From positions 90,626,587 to 90,690,586 of the forward strand of contig CM043966.1 in the NCBI GenBank assembly GCA_014529385.2: a stretch of 64,000 bases of DNA, given 5' to 3'. The notes beneath the pieces were generated by a model. That model was not told the DNA's origin. It was given only the letters and a program-made list of their open reading frames with translations, and did not search any database. A program made the translations under genes and the position numbers. Shown here piece by piece: positions 1 to 11,688 of the stretch (positions are counted from its first letter, which is position 1; the number at the start of each line of letters is the position of its first letter). Origin of the DNA: Adiantum capillus-veneris (lineage: Eukaryota > Streptophyta > Polypodiopsida > Polypodiales > Pteridaceae).

Positions 1-1135
1 CTGAATGCGGCTACTGTTCCAGATCCTTTTCCTCTTCCATTTCTGGATTCTATTTTGTATGATGTAGCAGGACATGAGATGTATACTTTTGTGGATGGGT
101 TTAGTGGATATAACCAAATAAGAATGGCATTGCAAGATCAGCCAAAAACAGCTTTTATTACTGCATGGGGTGTGTTTGCATGCACAGTGATGTGGTTCGG
201 ATTGCGGAATGCGCCTTCAACTTTTCAATGGGATATGTTTCAAATTTTTGGTCCTTATTTGACGGATTTTATGAGAATTTTTCTGGATGATCTCAGTGTT
301 CTTGGAGCACAATTAGAGCACTAGAAGCAATTACGATTATGCTTTATGAAATGCAGAGAGGTGAAATTCAGTTTGAATCCTTTAAAGTGTGCATTTGCTG
401 TTCGCAGTGGCCAGCTATTGGGGCATATAATTTCCGAGGATGGCATTTCCGTGGATCCGGATAAAATAGCCGCAATTATGGAAGCACCTCCACTGGTGAA
501 CCAGAAGCATTGTCAGGTTTTTCTGGGCCAAGCTCGTTGGCATGGGAGGCATTTGAGGTTTGTTGCGCATTTGGCAATCCTGATTACTCAGGCAGCCCAT
601 GCTATAGATTTTGAATGGACGCAGGAATGTGATTTGGCTTTTCGAAGATTAAAACTTTAGCTGTCCAAAGCTCTGATTATTCTTCCTCCGAATTGGGGTC
701 AGGATTTTCATGTGTTTGTGGATGCTTCGGACCGGGATATTGGCAGTGTGTTGATGCAGGAACAAAGTCAAGGATGGTTCCGGCCTGTCTATTATGCCAA
801 CATACGATTATCATCCGCAGAAAGGAATTATTCAGTAACAGAAAGGGAATGTTAAAGGATGATTTATTCAGTGAAGAAGTTCCGACATTATCTGTTGGGC
901 CGACGGTTTTTCTTCCATGTGGATCATTCGGCTCTTTTATACCTGGTGCGTCAACAGAATTTGACGGGAATATTGGCCAGATGGGTGCTTTTGTTGCAGG
1001 AATTTGACTTTGAGGTCATACATCGTCTAGGAACTCAGCATGCGGTGGCTGACTACCTATCCAGGTTAGATTCCAGTGAGCCGCCGACGGATGTAGCTGA
1101 TGAATTTTCGGATGCGTCTCTATTTCTAACAGGTG
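1..1135 (+). pseudogene. E1 relic: Ty3/gypsy reverse transcriptase and RNase H
   Basis: This is the pol region of a decayed Ty3/gypsy retrotransposon, truncated by the window start. Positions 55-324 encode the RT palm with FVDGFSGYNQI, the GLRNAPSTFQ block and the catalytic FLDDLSV (YxDD box). Positions 346-660 continue the RT connection region (GHIISEDGISVDPDKI). RNase H follows, with FHVDHSALLYLV near 915-950 and the end-of-domain ADYLSRLD near 1050. The protein has to be read through several frames (55-324, 346-660, then 859 onward), so it is broken by stops and frameshifts. Family assignment is secure; the gag and protease lie outside the window. Confidence 0.9.
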
Positions 1136-2460
1136 TGGTTGCAGGGGATATGGAAGTTCCGCAACAAGCAAGGGTCATCCCTAGCATTCCATGGACATGG
1201 TATGAGGAGATGTTTCATTTTCTCGACAGTGGTGAAATGGCTTCATTCTTGTCCAGTCATCAGAGGAAACATATGGCTATCAGAAGTAGGAATTTTGAGA
1301 TTATTATGGGGAATCTCTATTATCGTACGGTGGTGGATGTATTACTCACATGTGTGCTACCACAAGAACAGGAAGCGGTTTTGGAGGAAGTCCATACCGG
1401 TATTGCGGGAGGCCACTTTACAGCATTGATCACGGCTCAAAAGGTTCTCCAATCTGGATTATGGTGGCCTACATTGTTTCAGGATGCGAGAAGTTATGTG
1501 CAACAATGTGATGTGTGTCAGCGGTTGGGGCAACCTACTAAAAGGTCCAGAATGCCTTTTCAACCGGTCTTGCCCTTGGAGCCTTTTCAAAAGTGGGGAT
1601 TGGATTTTGTTGGACCTTTTAAACCAGTTGCAGCTCACACGGGTAATATATATATTTTGACCGCCACGGATTACGCTACCAAATGGGTGGAGGCATGGCC
1701 TTTGAGGGATAATACTGCATTTTCGGTGTGGTTGGGTGTTTATATAAGGATATTTTTTCCAGATATGGCTGCCCTATTGAGCTGGTTAGTGATCGGGGAA
1801 GTCATTTTTTGAATAAAGTGATGGAGAGAATGATACTGTTTTATTTTGTATTGCACAAGAAATCTTCTCCATATTATCCTCAGGCGAATGGGCAAGCGGA
1901 ATCAACTAATAAGAAATTGGTTCGGATATTAACAAAGTTAGTGAATATGCATAGAATGGATTAGGATGTGAGACTTCCTTCCGCCTTATGGGCCTATCGG
2001 ACAGCTTATAAAGTGGCAACAGGTTGACTCCTTTCAAGTTGGCGTTTGGCATGGAGGCAATTACCCCAGTGGAGCATGTGATTCCAAGTCTGCGGATGCT
2101 GATTGTGGATCGGTTTCTTCCGGAAGATTCGGTTATTTATCGTTTGGATATTTTGCAGGAACTAGACGAAGAGCGGTTGCATAGTTTTGCGGTGTTGCAG
2201 GATCTGCAGTCCAGGCGAAAAAAATGGCTGGATCACCCGAAAGCACGGCAATTTGTACGGGGACAGTTGGTCCTTGTCTTTAATTCCCGCCTTGGGAAGA
2301 TGCCTGGGAAGCTTAAATTACGGTGGTCAGGACCATTTTGGATCTTTAAAGCATGCGGGGCCATCTCTTTTTATTTGGCGGATTTACGGAGGGAGGTAAT
2401 TTCTTACCGGTCAATGGTTTTAGACTGCGTCATTACTTTTCGCCTACCCCGATTCAGTGC
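1136..2460 (+). pseudogene. E1 relic: Ty3/gypsy integrase
   Basis: This continues the E1 pol reading direction. The HHCC zinc finger lies at about 1393-1524 (HTGIAGGHF ... CDVC). The integrase core follows with WGLDFVGPF (first catalytic Asp, near 1600), LVSDRGSHF (second Asp, near 1785) and NGQAESTNK (Glu, near 1895). A GPF-type C-terminal module is visible near 2325 (LRWSGPFWIFKA). The frame is lost near 1730-1810 and again around 1960-2024, where a stop interrupts the region before the conserved AYRTAYK stretch. No chromodomain is evident. The element is dead; its integrase resembles those of A and H3 in this window. Confidence 0.88.
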
Positions 2461-4661
2461 CCCTTTGCTGTGGTACAAGAGTTGGAAGCCGCCCTAATAA
2501 TGATTGGAAATTCTTTTGCATGCAATCTTGGAAAGTGGGAAAAGGGCAATGATGGTTGCGACACCGTGGCACGCCCTATTTTGGGAACTCGTTGTGAGTG
2601 GGTTTTTTGCATGCAGTCGATTACTTTTGTGCTTCTCCTGTTTTGTGGATCGCGCTCTCAAGGTGTTCTTACCTCAGTATTCTCTGCTTCTGAATCTCTT
2701 CGTTGCCATGACGGCTTCCCTTCTGCAATGCATCCCCTTTACTCTAGTCCAGCAGTTAGCACTTCACCGAGTGGATGCCTGGCTGCAAGATTTGCGGCTA
2801 CGAGTGTTTGCCAACTTGGATTGGCAAGGGATACTTGTCCACCCGCAGGCCACAGTATTGATTGAGCAACTTGCTGTTGGGGATATGGTGCAGTTTAATA
2901 CCCAACAGATTCAGCTGACAGCGGAAAGAATTTCAAGGTGCTGTTGTTTGCCCAATGATGGAGTCGTGTGAGCATCGCATGTGATTCCTGCTACCGATGT
3001 CGAGCAGGAATTTGGGTTGAAAGTGAAAGGGGAATACAAGCTTTCAGGGTTAACAGATGCAGCGACAAGGGATGCTTACAGCTGGTTTCTTGAGGCAATT
3101 TGGCTGTAAGCTAAAACCTATGCCATCTCGGCCAAAGCGCGAAATGTGTTGCATTCGGCCAACTTTGGGCCAGTTGCTTGGGCAGCAGTTGTCAGAGAGA
3201 GACTGCTTCCAGAATGCCAAAGAGTGGTGGCACAGCTGGGGCAAAGCACCCCAACCAACACAAAAGTCGGCCAGTTATTGACACTGATTTTCCATTGCGA
3301 GAATTTTTCCCTCTTGCCCTCCGTCCTCTATGCCATTTTGAGGATGACAGACTGATGGTCCAAGGTACTGTTGCACCTCTATCACAAACTTAGAGTTTGG
3401 AAGTTCCTGCTAGGCGGGTAAAACAGCAAAATGTTTGTATTGAGGATATGCCGGGACCATCGACTGCAGTGGTACCCTCTGGAGCACAAGAGATGGCCAC
3501 TGCAAGACTATCGAGGCGCAAGCGCGTGCGGGAGGAACATCTGTTTTCTCACCACCTCCTGCGACTACATCTACTGTGTCGGAGGGTTCTGCGGTGGCAT
3601 GCTGGAGACGTCGAATGCAGGAAAGGGAGGCAATTGCTACTCTAACTAGGACGGGCTCTCCGAGTGCGGACACTCCCTCGCAACCAGGGAATTCTAGAAC
3701 CACCAATGCGGCTGCTTCAACGTGCGGTACTCTTTCCGCAGTTTTGCCATGGGAGGCGATGGCCACAAACCCTGCTGACCAAATCCATGCTTGCGGTACT
3801 TTTTTGAATAGACTTACGGAGTCTATTCATGCGGCCTGGCCAGCTCCCACAAGAGAGGCCCGAGTTAATGAGCTGGAAACGCAGGTAACAGCTTTGCAGG
3901 CTCGCATTGCCAATTTAACCAAGAAAAATGAAGACTTGACTGCGGCGGCTCGCAAGCAAAATGAAGAAATACAAACGCTTAGGGGGCTAATTTTTTGTTT
4001 GTGGCTTCCATTCAAGATGAGTTGCTTCAATTGCGAACGTAGAATAGCCTTGCCATATTTTTAGCCTCGCATCCTGGTGATGTCACGATAAATATGAATG
4101 ATTTGGATGCTTTAGCAGTGGAGATGCAACAGGACCTCCACATCTTTTTGGAAAATCAAATACAGAGCTGGAGCACACGGCTGTCTGCTGAGGTGATAGC
4201 ACAGCAACCAACTCAGCAGGATGTGATGCGGAAACCTGAGCCATCGAACACTAACAGAGGTAAGAGTGTCGTTCCAGAAGGTTTTGATATTGTTGATTGG
4301 GCGCAAGCTACAGAGGATTGTGCTGAGTCCCAGGCTCATTCTCTCGTTTGCAGAGAGTGATTCATCGATTTTGTAAGGAGCGACGCAGGGTGTGTTTGGG
4401 TGGAGACTTTGTCTCACTCTTTCTCCCTCAGTTTACCCCCATGTCCTCCATTTTGGTCTGCCCTCAATAGATACCTCTCTCGTTATTATCCTCTGCATAC
4501 GCCTCTTGCCCCTTTTCCGCAAGCGCCGCAGTCTATTTCCTTGCCGACACAGTTTATTACCAAGGCTCCTTGGCCGGAGCACACTGAGATAGATCCACAT
4601 CTATTGGCTGAGGTGTATCGGGCCCATACCGCAGATTTTTGAGGATTTGGATATATATCTA
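2461..4661 (+). pseudogene. E1 relic: post-integrase accessory coding region
   Basis: After the integrase, the same strand carries about 2.2 kb of decayed coding-like sequence with no protease or RT motifs. A segment at about 2790-3350 reads, across frames, VLIEQLAVGDMVQFN, then LTAERIS, then WAAVVRERLLPE and KVGQLLTLIF. By eye its order of hydrophobic and charged blocks parallels residues 30-205 of the accessory protein of element A. Further on, 3840-3990 encodes a clear coiled coil (ELETQVTALQARIANLTKKN), also matching A's order of globular domain then coiled coil. The frame is interrupted repeatedly. It is interrupted at 4661/4662 by element A and resumes at 23664. A transposase-like or capsid-like role cannot be decided. 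Confidence 0.5.
4657..4661. repeat. Target-site duplication of element A, left copy (ATCTA)
   Basis: ATCTA immediately precedes the LTR TG at 4662 and is repeated exactly at 23664-23668. Five base pairs is the usual duplication size for Ty3/gypsy integrases. Confidence 0.93.
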
Positions 4662-5592
4662 TGTTAAGGCGGTTACGCCGCTAGCGGAAGCTAAATAGCG
4701 AGAACTCAACCAACAACAGAATTTGTCAGACGAGGACGGAGCTTGACCCGCAGGCGCATGGAAACAACTAGGTGGGTGTCAAATCACCTACTCGACCTTC
4801 TAATGACAATCACTACTAAGGAAATCAAATCTAAGTTCTAGAATACGCAAGTGACTGAAATCCGTACTACGAACGAATGCTATACGAAAGAGGATCTAGA
4901 ATCATTGAATCGATCTCAAACTCAAGGGGAAGTCTAGACACTAGGTAAGAACAACACCCTAAAGACTTGAACTGCAAAATCAACCTATAACCACTCCGTG
5001 CGGCAAACGCGTATGAAGACAGGCCGAAAAATACAGGTGACCGAAACTTGACCCCGATGGTACTAATGTGTAGCTCTACTCGTTGTGGTTCTATAGATAT
5101 GCTGCACGCTCTATTCCGACACACAAGTTGAAAGAAAACTCACACCGAAGCTCGTAGGAACTTACCACACGTAGAAGCCGATAGCGCGCACTCTTGGTAT
5201 CTGTGCGTAGCTCTCACCGTTGCTAACACAATGGCGGTGACGCTTCTCCAATGGCGGCCCCGTAGCTCGCGTAGCAAGAAGATAAGACTCTCTCTCTCTC
5301 TCTCAGACACAGTCACGGCGCTCAAAAACTCACTTTGATTAATAATTGAATCTCCCTTAGGTTACAAAACTTTGGCTTATATACCTCAGCCTTGGAGGTG
5401 AGAACATCTCTAATTAATTACATCAACAGGTGAAATTACTTCGGGATTACAAGCTGGAAACTCAATTGAGTCCCGTTACTTAATGAATGGCTCAAATCAA
5501 AATTAATGTCGGAAAGACATTTATTACAATCAATGGTTACAAAATGATGGGTGTGAGCAAAAATGCGGGTGTGATCCTCTGCTGGCTCAACA
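4662..5592 (-). repeat. Element A 3' LTR (931 bp)
   Basis: Direct repeat of 22729-23663. In the + orientation it begins TGTTAAGG and ends GCTCAACA. It contains a (CT)n tract near 5288-5304 that is 4 bp shorter than in the other LTR, and a minus-strand TATA box at 5376-5383. The PPT abuts it at 5593, marking it as the 3' LTR. Confidence 0.95.
5376..5383 (-). promoter_or_regulatory. TATA box in element A 3' LTR
   Basis: The minus strand reads TATATAAG. The same sequence sits at the equivalent position in the 5' LTR. It is placed well inside the LTR, consistent with a U3/R junction downstream. Confidence 0.55.
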
Positions 5593-5604
5593 CTCCCCCC
5601 CTCC
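5593..5604 (-). promoter_or_regulatory. Element A 3' polypurine tract
   Basis: The minus strand reads GGAGGGGGGGAG immediately upstream of the 3' LTR (TGTTGAGCC). The position directly against the LTR is what a plus-strand primer needs. Confidence 0.9.
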
Positions 5605-5641
5605 GCGTTCATGTCGTCCCTGACATGACTTTTAGGCTTGA

Positions 5642-6829
5642 TCAATAGAGTCCTGTCGTCTTGAGCATCTGCAAATGTGATTCGTAGCGTAGGTTGCCGA
5701 TGGTCAAGGTTGGGCCGAATATTTTGCTTTCGTGAGTGAAAAAGCCGGTGTAGAAAGCTTCTTCGAATGTTTGCATGTGGAAGCTAGGCAAAAACATAAT
5801 TCTTTGGTACAAGAGATGTAACACCTTTGGTGATGGCTGCAATGAAAGATCATACATCATATCCGTCACTGTGTCGGCCGTCGATAGTAGACTCGAGGTC
5901 GTGGCTTTATCAGGCGCGAACACTTCAATGCATGCTAAGAGAGTCCTGCAGATTTTCTTTAGCATCTGACACGAAAGGTCAGGAGAGCTAGTAAAGAGTT
6001 TGATGGTGCCCGTTAGGGTTTTCACCATGTAGGCTTTACCTATTCTCTCTCCTTCCTTTGGTCCTGGCATCCTAGGATAATTAAGCCAATTTGGCTTCTT
6101 TTCTGCAATCCTGCCATGCTCTTTCCAGTTTCTGACTCTTGGCACCGGGCAGAAGGTTGCATCCTCCCGAATCTCCTTTGGAGCCTCTACCAAGTAGATG
6201 AGGTAGGCTGGGTATTTGTTCAGCCAACCTTTCCTCCATCTAGGTTGAGAATCTACAATCTTCTTTGATTGTTCATCCTTTGTGATGTCGCCTTCGTAAA
6301 GAGCGACGTACTGCTCCTCCTCTATTCTCTTTTTCGTCTTTATTACTTCAAATTTCATCAGAGGGAAAGGCAGGCTGGGTTGCATCCACTCTTCATGGAG
6401 CACTTTTGTGTCTAAACCTTGAAGTCTAATGGAGATGAGGAGTCTCCTTTTCCATTCCATTTCCGCCTTGGCACTTTCCTCTGTTGACTTTTCTATTTGG
6501 TTCTGGAGCCTTTGTTCTTCTTCTTCAGAGATTCCTGAAGTCGAGGCCACTTCTTGAACTGGGGCTGGATCTTCAATTGTGGTTGCCTCTCCAGTTTCTG
6601 GTAGCTCTATGGCTGCTCCCCCTGCTTCTTCTTGTGGTGGCTCTGTCTCTCTTCTTTGTTGCTCCTGGAGGTCTTGGAGCTGTTTGCGGAGGGCCTCATT
6701 TTCTGTCCTTAGTGTTTGGTTTTCTGATGTGAGCCTCTCCTCTGCAGCCAATGATCCCTCCGCCATGTGCAATCTTTGCACTTGCTCTAACCTTAGCTCT
6801 CTTTGCAAACTTCTGACCTGATCTTCCAT
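5642..6829 (-). CDS. Element A accessory protein, C-terminal part (395 codons)
   Basis: The frame is open upstream of this ATG to about 6948 (ELIELRERVELQERTI), and one missing base near 6945 separates it from the previous segment. The two segments are therefore most simply one protein of more than 1,000 residues. Residues 1-65 continue the coiled coil (ERLTSENQTLRTENEALRKQ), followed by a Glu/Pro-rich linker and a second coiled segment to about 140. Residues 140-395 are a globular C-terminal domain (SQPRWRKGWLNKYPAYLIYLV, then MLKKICRTLLACIEVF) that I do not recognise. The stop is 37 bases from the PPT, so the gene ends right at the 3' LTR. Confidence 0.65.
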   Translation of the reverse strand: MEDQVRSLQRELRLEQVQRLHMAEGSLAAEERLTSENQTLRTENEALRKQLQDLQEQQRRETEPPQEEAGGAAIELPETGEATTIEDPAPVQEVASTSGISEEEEQRLQNQIEKSTEESAKAEMEWKRRLLISIRLQGLDTKVLHEEWMQPSLPFPLMKFEVIKTKKRIEEEQYVALYEGDITKDEQSKKIVDSQPRWRKGWLNKYPAYLIYLVEAPKEIREDATFCPVPRVRNWKEHGRIAEKKPNWLNYPRMPGPKEGERIGKAYMVKTLTGTIKLFTSSPDLSCQMLKKICRTLLACIEVFAPDKATTSSLLSTADTVTDMMYDLSLQPSPKVLHLLYQRIMFLPSFHMQTFEEAFYTGFFTHESKIFGPTLTIGNLRYESHLQMLKTTGLY

Positions 6830-6930
6830 AGCTGGTACGAGGGCTCCCTCTTGTTCTCTTCCTGCTCTGCTAGCTCTAGGGGTGGTCCTGAGTCTCGTGA
6901 TTGTCCTTTCTTGAAGTTCGACTCTTTCCC

Positions 6931-8876
6931 TTAGCTCAATGAGCTCTCATCCTTGACTGCCTCCAGCTCATCTTCTATTCCCTCCTTTGCTTCCTGTGAA
7001 CTTGCTACCTCTCTTGAAGCTTCGGCTAGTTGGAGTATCAAGCCGTCTCTCTCGTTTTTTGCGTCGTAGAGTGATGCTTTATGACTTTCAGATTCAATCA
7101 TAGCATTCTCTAACTTCTTCTGCAACTCTGATTCCTTTTGTTTTGCTGTCTCAATTGCTACTTCCTTTGCTCTGGATCTTTCTTTAATCTTGCTGAGCAG
7201 TTCATGCACCATGTGCATGTCTTTTTCATCTTCATCTGTCAACTTGACAGCTCTTTCTGCCACCACCTCCGATGGCTTCGGCTCTTCTAGTATGTTCTGT
7301 TCGTCCATTTTCTCTTCACTCTCCATTGTACCTTTTGTCTTTTCCTTCGTCCCTTTCCGATCATCTTGTTTTCGTAGGGATATCCCATAAACTGCCTCCA
7401 GGGCCTCTTCTTCACTGTATCCGATCGCTACCAGATCCTCATAATCATCTTTCTTTTGCTGAACTGGATCTATCTCCTTTACATTGGTCCCGGCCTCCGG
7501 CTTTTCCATAACTTCTGTTTCTATTTCTATTGTGGTCTCCCCCACAATAATTTCCATCTTCTTCGGGCTTGGTACATCAGTAAAAGAGGCCTGATTGTCC
7601 TCAGACATCTTGGCTTTCCCTTTGTTTGCTTGCCCGTCTTTCTCTCGAAGTTCAGTAGACTCATCTACTTCCTTCTTCTCCTTGTCGTCCTTTTTCAGCT
7701 CAGCTTTTAAAAGCTGTATTTCCTCTTCAGTATAAGGCTCGACAGGTTGCTGCTCCAGTATGGCCTCCGACTCCTCATAAGCTCTAATATATTGATCATA
7801 TTGATCAACATGTGGCCTGGCAGAGCTGGTTCCGACTTTAGTGGGGTCTGGCACCCACATTTCTTCAAAGTCCCCCTTTAGAGCTCTTTCCGCTCTAAAC
7901 TGCTCCACCAGCCTTTCCATTCTTGCGGCTTTTTGACTTTTGGTTTGCTTGGGATCAGCCTTCTTCTTCGCTTTCTTCTTTAGCGGCTCGACCACAGACT
8001 CTTCAGGTTCTGAAACTATTTCTAGTTTTCGGCGTGCTCTTGTGGACGCCCTCTTGGATACTTCTTGCTGTTCTTTCTCTTCATCGGCTTCTCTAAGCCA
8101 CTCATTCTGGGAGGGAACCCGTGGCCCTTGATCCCTAGCTCCAATAGCTTCATAAGCTATTCTTGTTAGGATTTCTCCTCCTCCTATGTACTTTGGCTTC
8201 TGGTTATGCATGGCGATTACTTGCTCGTGGATGTATTGAGCATAATTCACCTCTTTTGGCATGTTGCTCTTCAGTGCCCATGTGATGGTTGTCGCAATGG
8301 CATGGGGTGGTGTAGTATACTTCTGCGGTCTTTTACTGCACACATAGAAAAACTGGTTGTATAATCGGCAAATGGTTGCCGCTCGTTGATCTGCCATATC
8401 TTCGTAGGTTGTATTTTGTTTCTTTGATCCATAGACCTCTATGGCCTCCCTTCTTTCTCTGACAGAACTCCCTTTGTTGTGCAGCTTCAATGCATCTGCA
8501 ATGAGCTGTGGAGTGATCTGTACTTCAACTGTTTCTCCATCCATGGCTGTCAACGTGGCTTTCCCATCCTTCTGAATGGATGTTGCCAACTCATACACTC
8601 TTCTTGTGTCTACACCTGATGGTCTCGAGGTGAAGAACCTGTGTAAGTCAGCCTTTTCCAGGTATCTGCTGATGTTCTCTGATCTGCTATAATCCACTAA
8701 TTCTCGTGGGATCATAGGTACATCTTTATTCCTTCCTTTTCTAGTACTGCTTCCTCCACCCAAGTCTTGGTTGGCTTGAGGGTTTCTGTGGGAATATCAA
8801 AAGGTTCTGCTTCTGCAAGAGCATCCTTGATGGTTGGTCTTTTTCTCTTAGTTGCCGATGACTTAGCGGAATCCAT
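6931..8876 (-). CDS. Element A accessory protein, N-terminal part
   Basis: An ATG at 8876-8874 in a good context starts a basic N-terminus (MDSAKSSATKRKRPT). After an apparent one-base loss near 8700-8715 the frame continues as the long open segment 8763-6931 (610 codons, whose own first codon is only TTG). Numbered in that segment, residues 25-210 form a globular domain (RFFTSRPSG, TPQLIADALKL, EILTRIAYEA) that resembles in outline the plant retrotransposon-associated domain sometimes labelled a plant transposon protein; this is a weak call. Residues 237-285 are strongly basic (LKKKAKKKAD), likely a nuclear localisation signal. The rest is acidic and Lys-rich, then a coiled coil from about 500 on. 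It sits where env-like genes occur, but no membrane segment is visible. Confidence 0.65.
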
Positions 8877-9042
8877 GGATCCTGTAACTCCAATTTCAGA
8901 AGTTAGCGTCTTTTTAGTACTGAAAGCCGAAATGAAGCTTTTAACTATTCAAATGACTTGAAAATTGAAACATGAGCTATTCAGGGCCTAAGGATGCAAT
9001 ATAGGTGAAAAACTATGCAAACTGGGCTCAAAAACATGCTTG

Positions 9043-10053
9043 AGACATCATACGCGTATGATGTCTTTTGTGTCAGAATGACTTCATATTGGTTGTGCTT
9101 GTAGCTGATAGTGTATACATGAGTGTCATATGCTTGGATTTGAGTTTGGATCCCATTTGGTCAAGTTTTGGCCAGTTCAGTCCAGTTCAGGCTCTTGGCA
9201 AAATTTTGAAAGGGAAATGGATTTTATGATCCAAATTGGATAAAACTTGGTGGTTCACCTTCAAATGGCATGTAGATCACTTCTGTTTGGTGGTTGAAGC
9301 CCTGAGGTGCCAAAATCACATAGTGAGACATCATACGCGTATGATGTCTTTTAGTGCATTTTTGGACCAATTTTCTCTATAAGCTTGGTTTTGGCTTTAG
9401 ATAGGTTTATTCAGTGGATTTATCAAGTTTGGATAGAATTTGGACTAAAAATGGCTCTGGAGACATCATACGCGTATGATGTCTTTTTCATCAATTTTTC
9501 ATGGGATTGGTTCTGTGGACTCTCCATGTGCTAGTGAAGGACTGTTTATACTCAAATCTTGGTTTGGACTTGAATATGTTGGATTTGGGACAAAAATAGG
9601 CTTTGTATGAAGGATTTTCTCTTAATTGGGCTAATGGGGTGATCCACTTGACCAAATGGTTCCAAACTTCATATGTAGCATGTATTAGATATATATAATG
9701 GATGTATGATGACAAATGAGCATTTTTGGCTCTGTAAGTGCAAATAGACATCATACGCGTATGATGTCTTTTGTGTCAAAATGGTGCTTTTTGGTTCCAG
9801 ATAGCTTGTAGATGTGTTAATCAACAATCCTACAAAGTTTCAATGAGTTTGGAGTTATTTTGACAAAATTAGGACCAAAAATCAATTTTATGGCCTACTT
9901 TGCGTCTTTTTGGTTTTCCTTGGGTTTTCTAACTCCAATTCTCATGATACTTGGTTCATAGGATGTGATTAACATGTGGAATGAGGCTATGCACTCAAAT
10001 GTTGAAATGGATGTGAAAATTATGCTGTGAGACATCATACGCGTATGATGTCT
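9043..10053. repeat. Palindrome cluster 2 (3' non-coding part of element A), five copies
   Basis: Five perfect copies of the same 24-bp palindrome start at 9043, 9326, 9461, 9746 and 10030. Spacings are 283, 135, 285 and 284 bp. On the + strand most copies are followed by TTT. They lie between the post-integrase protease ORF and the accessory gene. The sequence between copies is far less similar than the palindromes themselves, apart from short shared blocks such as GATCCAAAT near 9222 and 21657. Confidence 0.92.
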
Positions 10054-11654
10054 TTTCTTGAAATGTTGGTCTTTTTGTGCAAAGAATGCTTTGTGCTAGT
10101 GCCCTAAGCCCTGCTAACTAGTTTTCAACTTAAAAAGTCATCAGTTTAGCTAAAAAGCCCCCTTATAGGCATTTCAGTCTCCGAAGTCGTCTTTTTGCCT
10201 TGGAGTTGAATTTCTTCAACTTTTCTTCTCGAGAGTTGCATTTCCAGCTCATTGGATATGTTGTGAAGCCACCTATTTGGTTGAACTTGACTTTGGCTCC
10301 CCGTTCTCCATCTTTCTCCATTTGGTTGCCCGAAAGCGTCTTTTTCACCATCGGTAAGTGAATCAGCTTTCTTTTGGGTTTTGCTTGCAAACATAAGTCA
10401 TCCATGTATAGTTGAAACTGCTCGTGAAGTTTCATGTCATTCGGTCGTCAATTTCAGCCGTTATGCCAAAATGACGCTTTGTGTGTCCGCAGCCGAATCG
10501 GTTGTTCCGACCTACTTTTGGTGATCCAAACCCGGAGATACTCCATGGTTGCATTGCCCTCGATGTTGTTAAGCTTCCTGAGAAGTTTTGTGTCGTTCCG
10601 ACAATTTTTTTCTGTTTGCCTCTTGCAGGCTCTGTTGACCTAGGGTTTTTCCAGTCGTTCTTTCTCGAGCTTTGAGTGCTAGAAACTCATCTCCTATACT
10701 AGGGTAACCCACCTCTAAGTTCTTGCAAGGTTTGGTTAGGCGGTTGTGCCCCTACCTAGCGTTCCTCCCCATTCCCCGTCTGCTCTTGTTTCTTGGTTTT
10801 GGTGAGTTTTCGCGACAAAAGTTAACAATAAGCATCAAAAGCTTATGGCAACGAGTCTACCTCTCATGTCTGGTGTCCTCTGAGCTCTCGTAGCAGTCGT
10901 AGAAGGCGGTAGAAGGTCGGATGCTCCTGTGTGCTCTTTGCTCTCTCCAAGAAGGTAATAGTGGAAATGAGCTTGATAGTGAGTGAAAAATACTTAACTT
11001 CGGGCTTCCCGGATCACTTGTTACCAAATTTGACATGTGCTCCTATCTCGTCGTGAAATGCACTTTAGGATTTGAAATTTCTCAATTTGGACTCCGTTTG
11101 ACCTGTTTCTGAGAAATTGTCCACTTTGCCAAAATTCTGTCATTTCGGGCTTTCCGCAACTTTTTCAGAATTGTACCCCATTTTTACCATGGGTTGCCCT
11201 TGTCATTAGGATCATCACCGTCTATTCTTTTCTTTTTTCCGATCTCATTTCACCTGCTTTTTTATTTTTCTTTTATATTTATTAAGAAAATCATAAAAAA
11301 TAAAGGAAAATAGCAAATTGAAGCCAAAAAATTCCAAACATACACGATAAATAGCTGGTAACCCTGTGTATATGAATATACACTTCTTTGTGATTTCTGG
11401 ATTTGAATTACCACTTTTTTCCACTTTTTAGCTCCAAAAACACTCTTATTTAGTGATATTTACACATCTAGAGACCCAAATTCATCATTTGATCTCTTCT
11501 TGTTGCAAAACAAGGTATATAAGGGCATAAATATTATCAATATCCGCAATCAAACATAAAAATTGCAAAATCATGTAAGACACTGCCCTTGTAATATAAT
11601 TTTTATTTTTCTTTGTTTTTTTCCGCTTGTAGCTGCTTTGTAGCTTCTGTATAC
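10054..11654 (-). other. Element A non-coding spacer between internal PPT and palindromes
   Basis: About 1.6 kb without a convincing gene. I looked for an internal LTR edge or PBS that would mark a fused second element and saw none. Short open frames here lack motifs. AT-rich tracts lie near 11270-11330 and 11590-11620. Confidence 0.55.
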
Positions 11655-11666
11655 CTCCCCCCCTCC
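11655..11666 (-). promoter_or_regulatory. Element A internal polypurine tract copy
   Basis: The minus strand reads GGAGGGGGGGAG, identical over 12 nt to the terminal PPT at 5593-5604. It lies 23 bp beyond the end of the post-integrase protease ORF (stop at 11689) and before the palindrome cluster and accessory gene. It could be a second plus-strand initiation site, or a scar of an older element end. No LTR start (TGTTGAGCC) follows it. Confidence 0.7.
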
Positions 11667-11688
11667 TAGTCTGAGTCCTCCCGGACGA

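Noticed and set aside
2504-2971. Hydrophobic ORF as an env-like membrane protein
   Set aside because: The hydrophobic part is in a decayed region, and the downstream half instead resembles the globular accessory domain of element A; no signal peptide or clear paired membrane segments.
9043-10053. Regularly spaced repeats as a CRISPR-like array
   Set aside because: Repeats are perfect palindromes 125-288 bp apart inside a plant retrotransposon; spacers are far too long and no cas-like gene is present.
10054-11654. Hidden internal LTR or PBS marking element A as a fusion of two elements
   Set aside because: No copy of the LTR start TGTTGAGCC and no tRNA-Asp PBS sequence was seen in this spacer.
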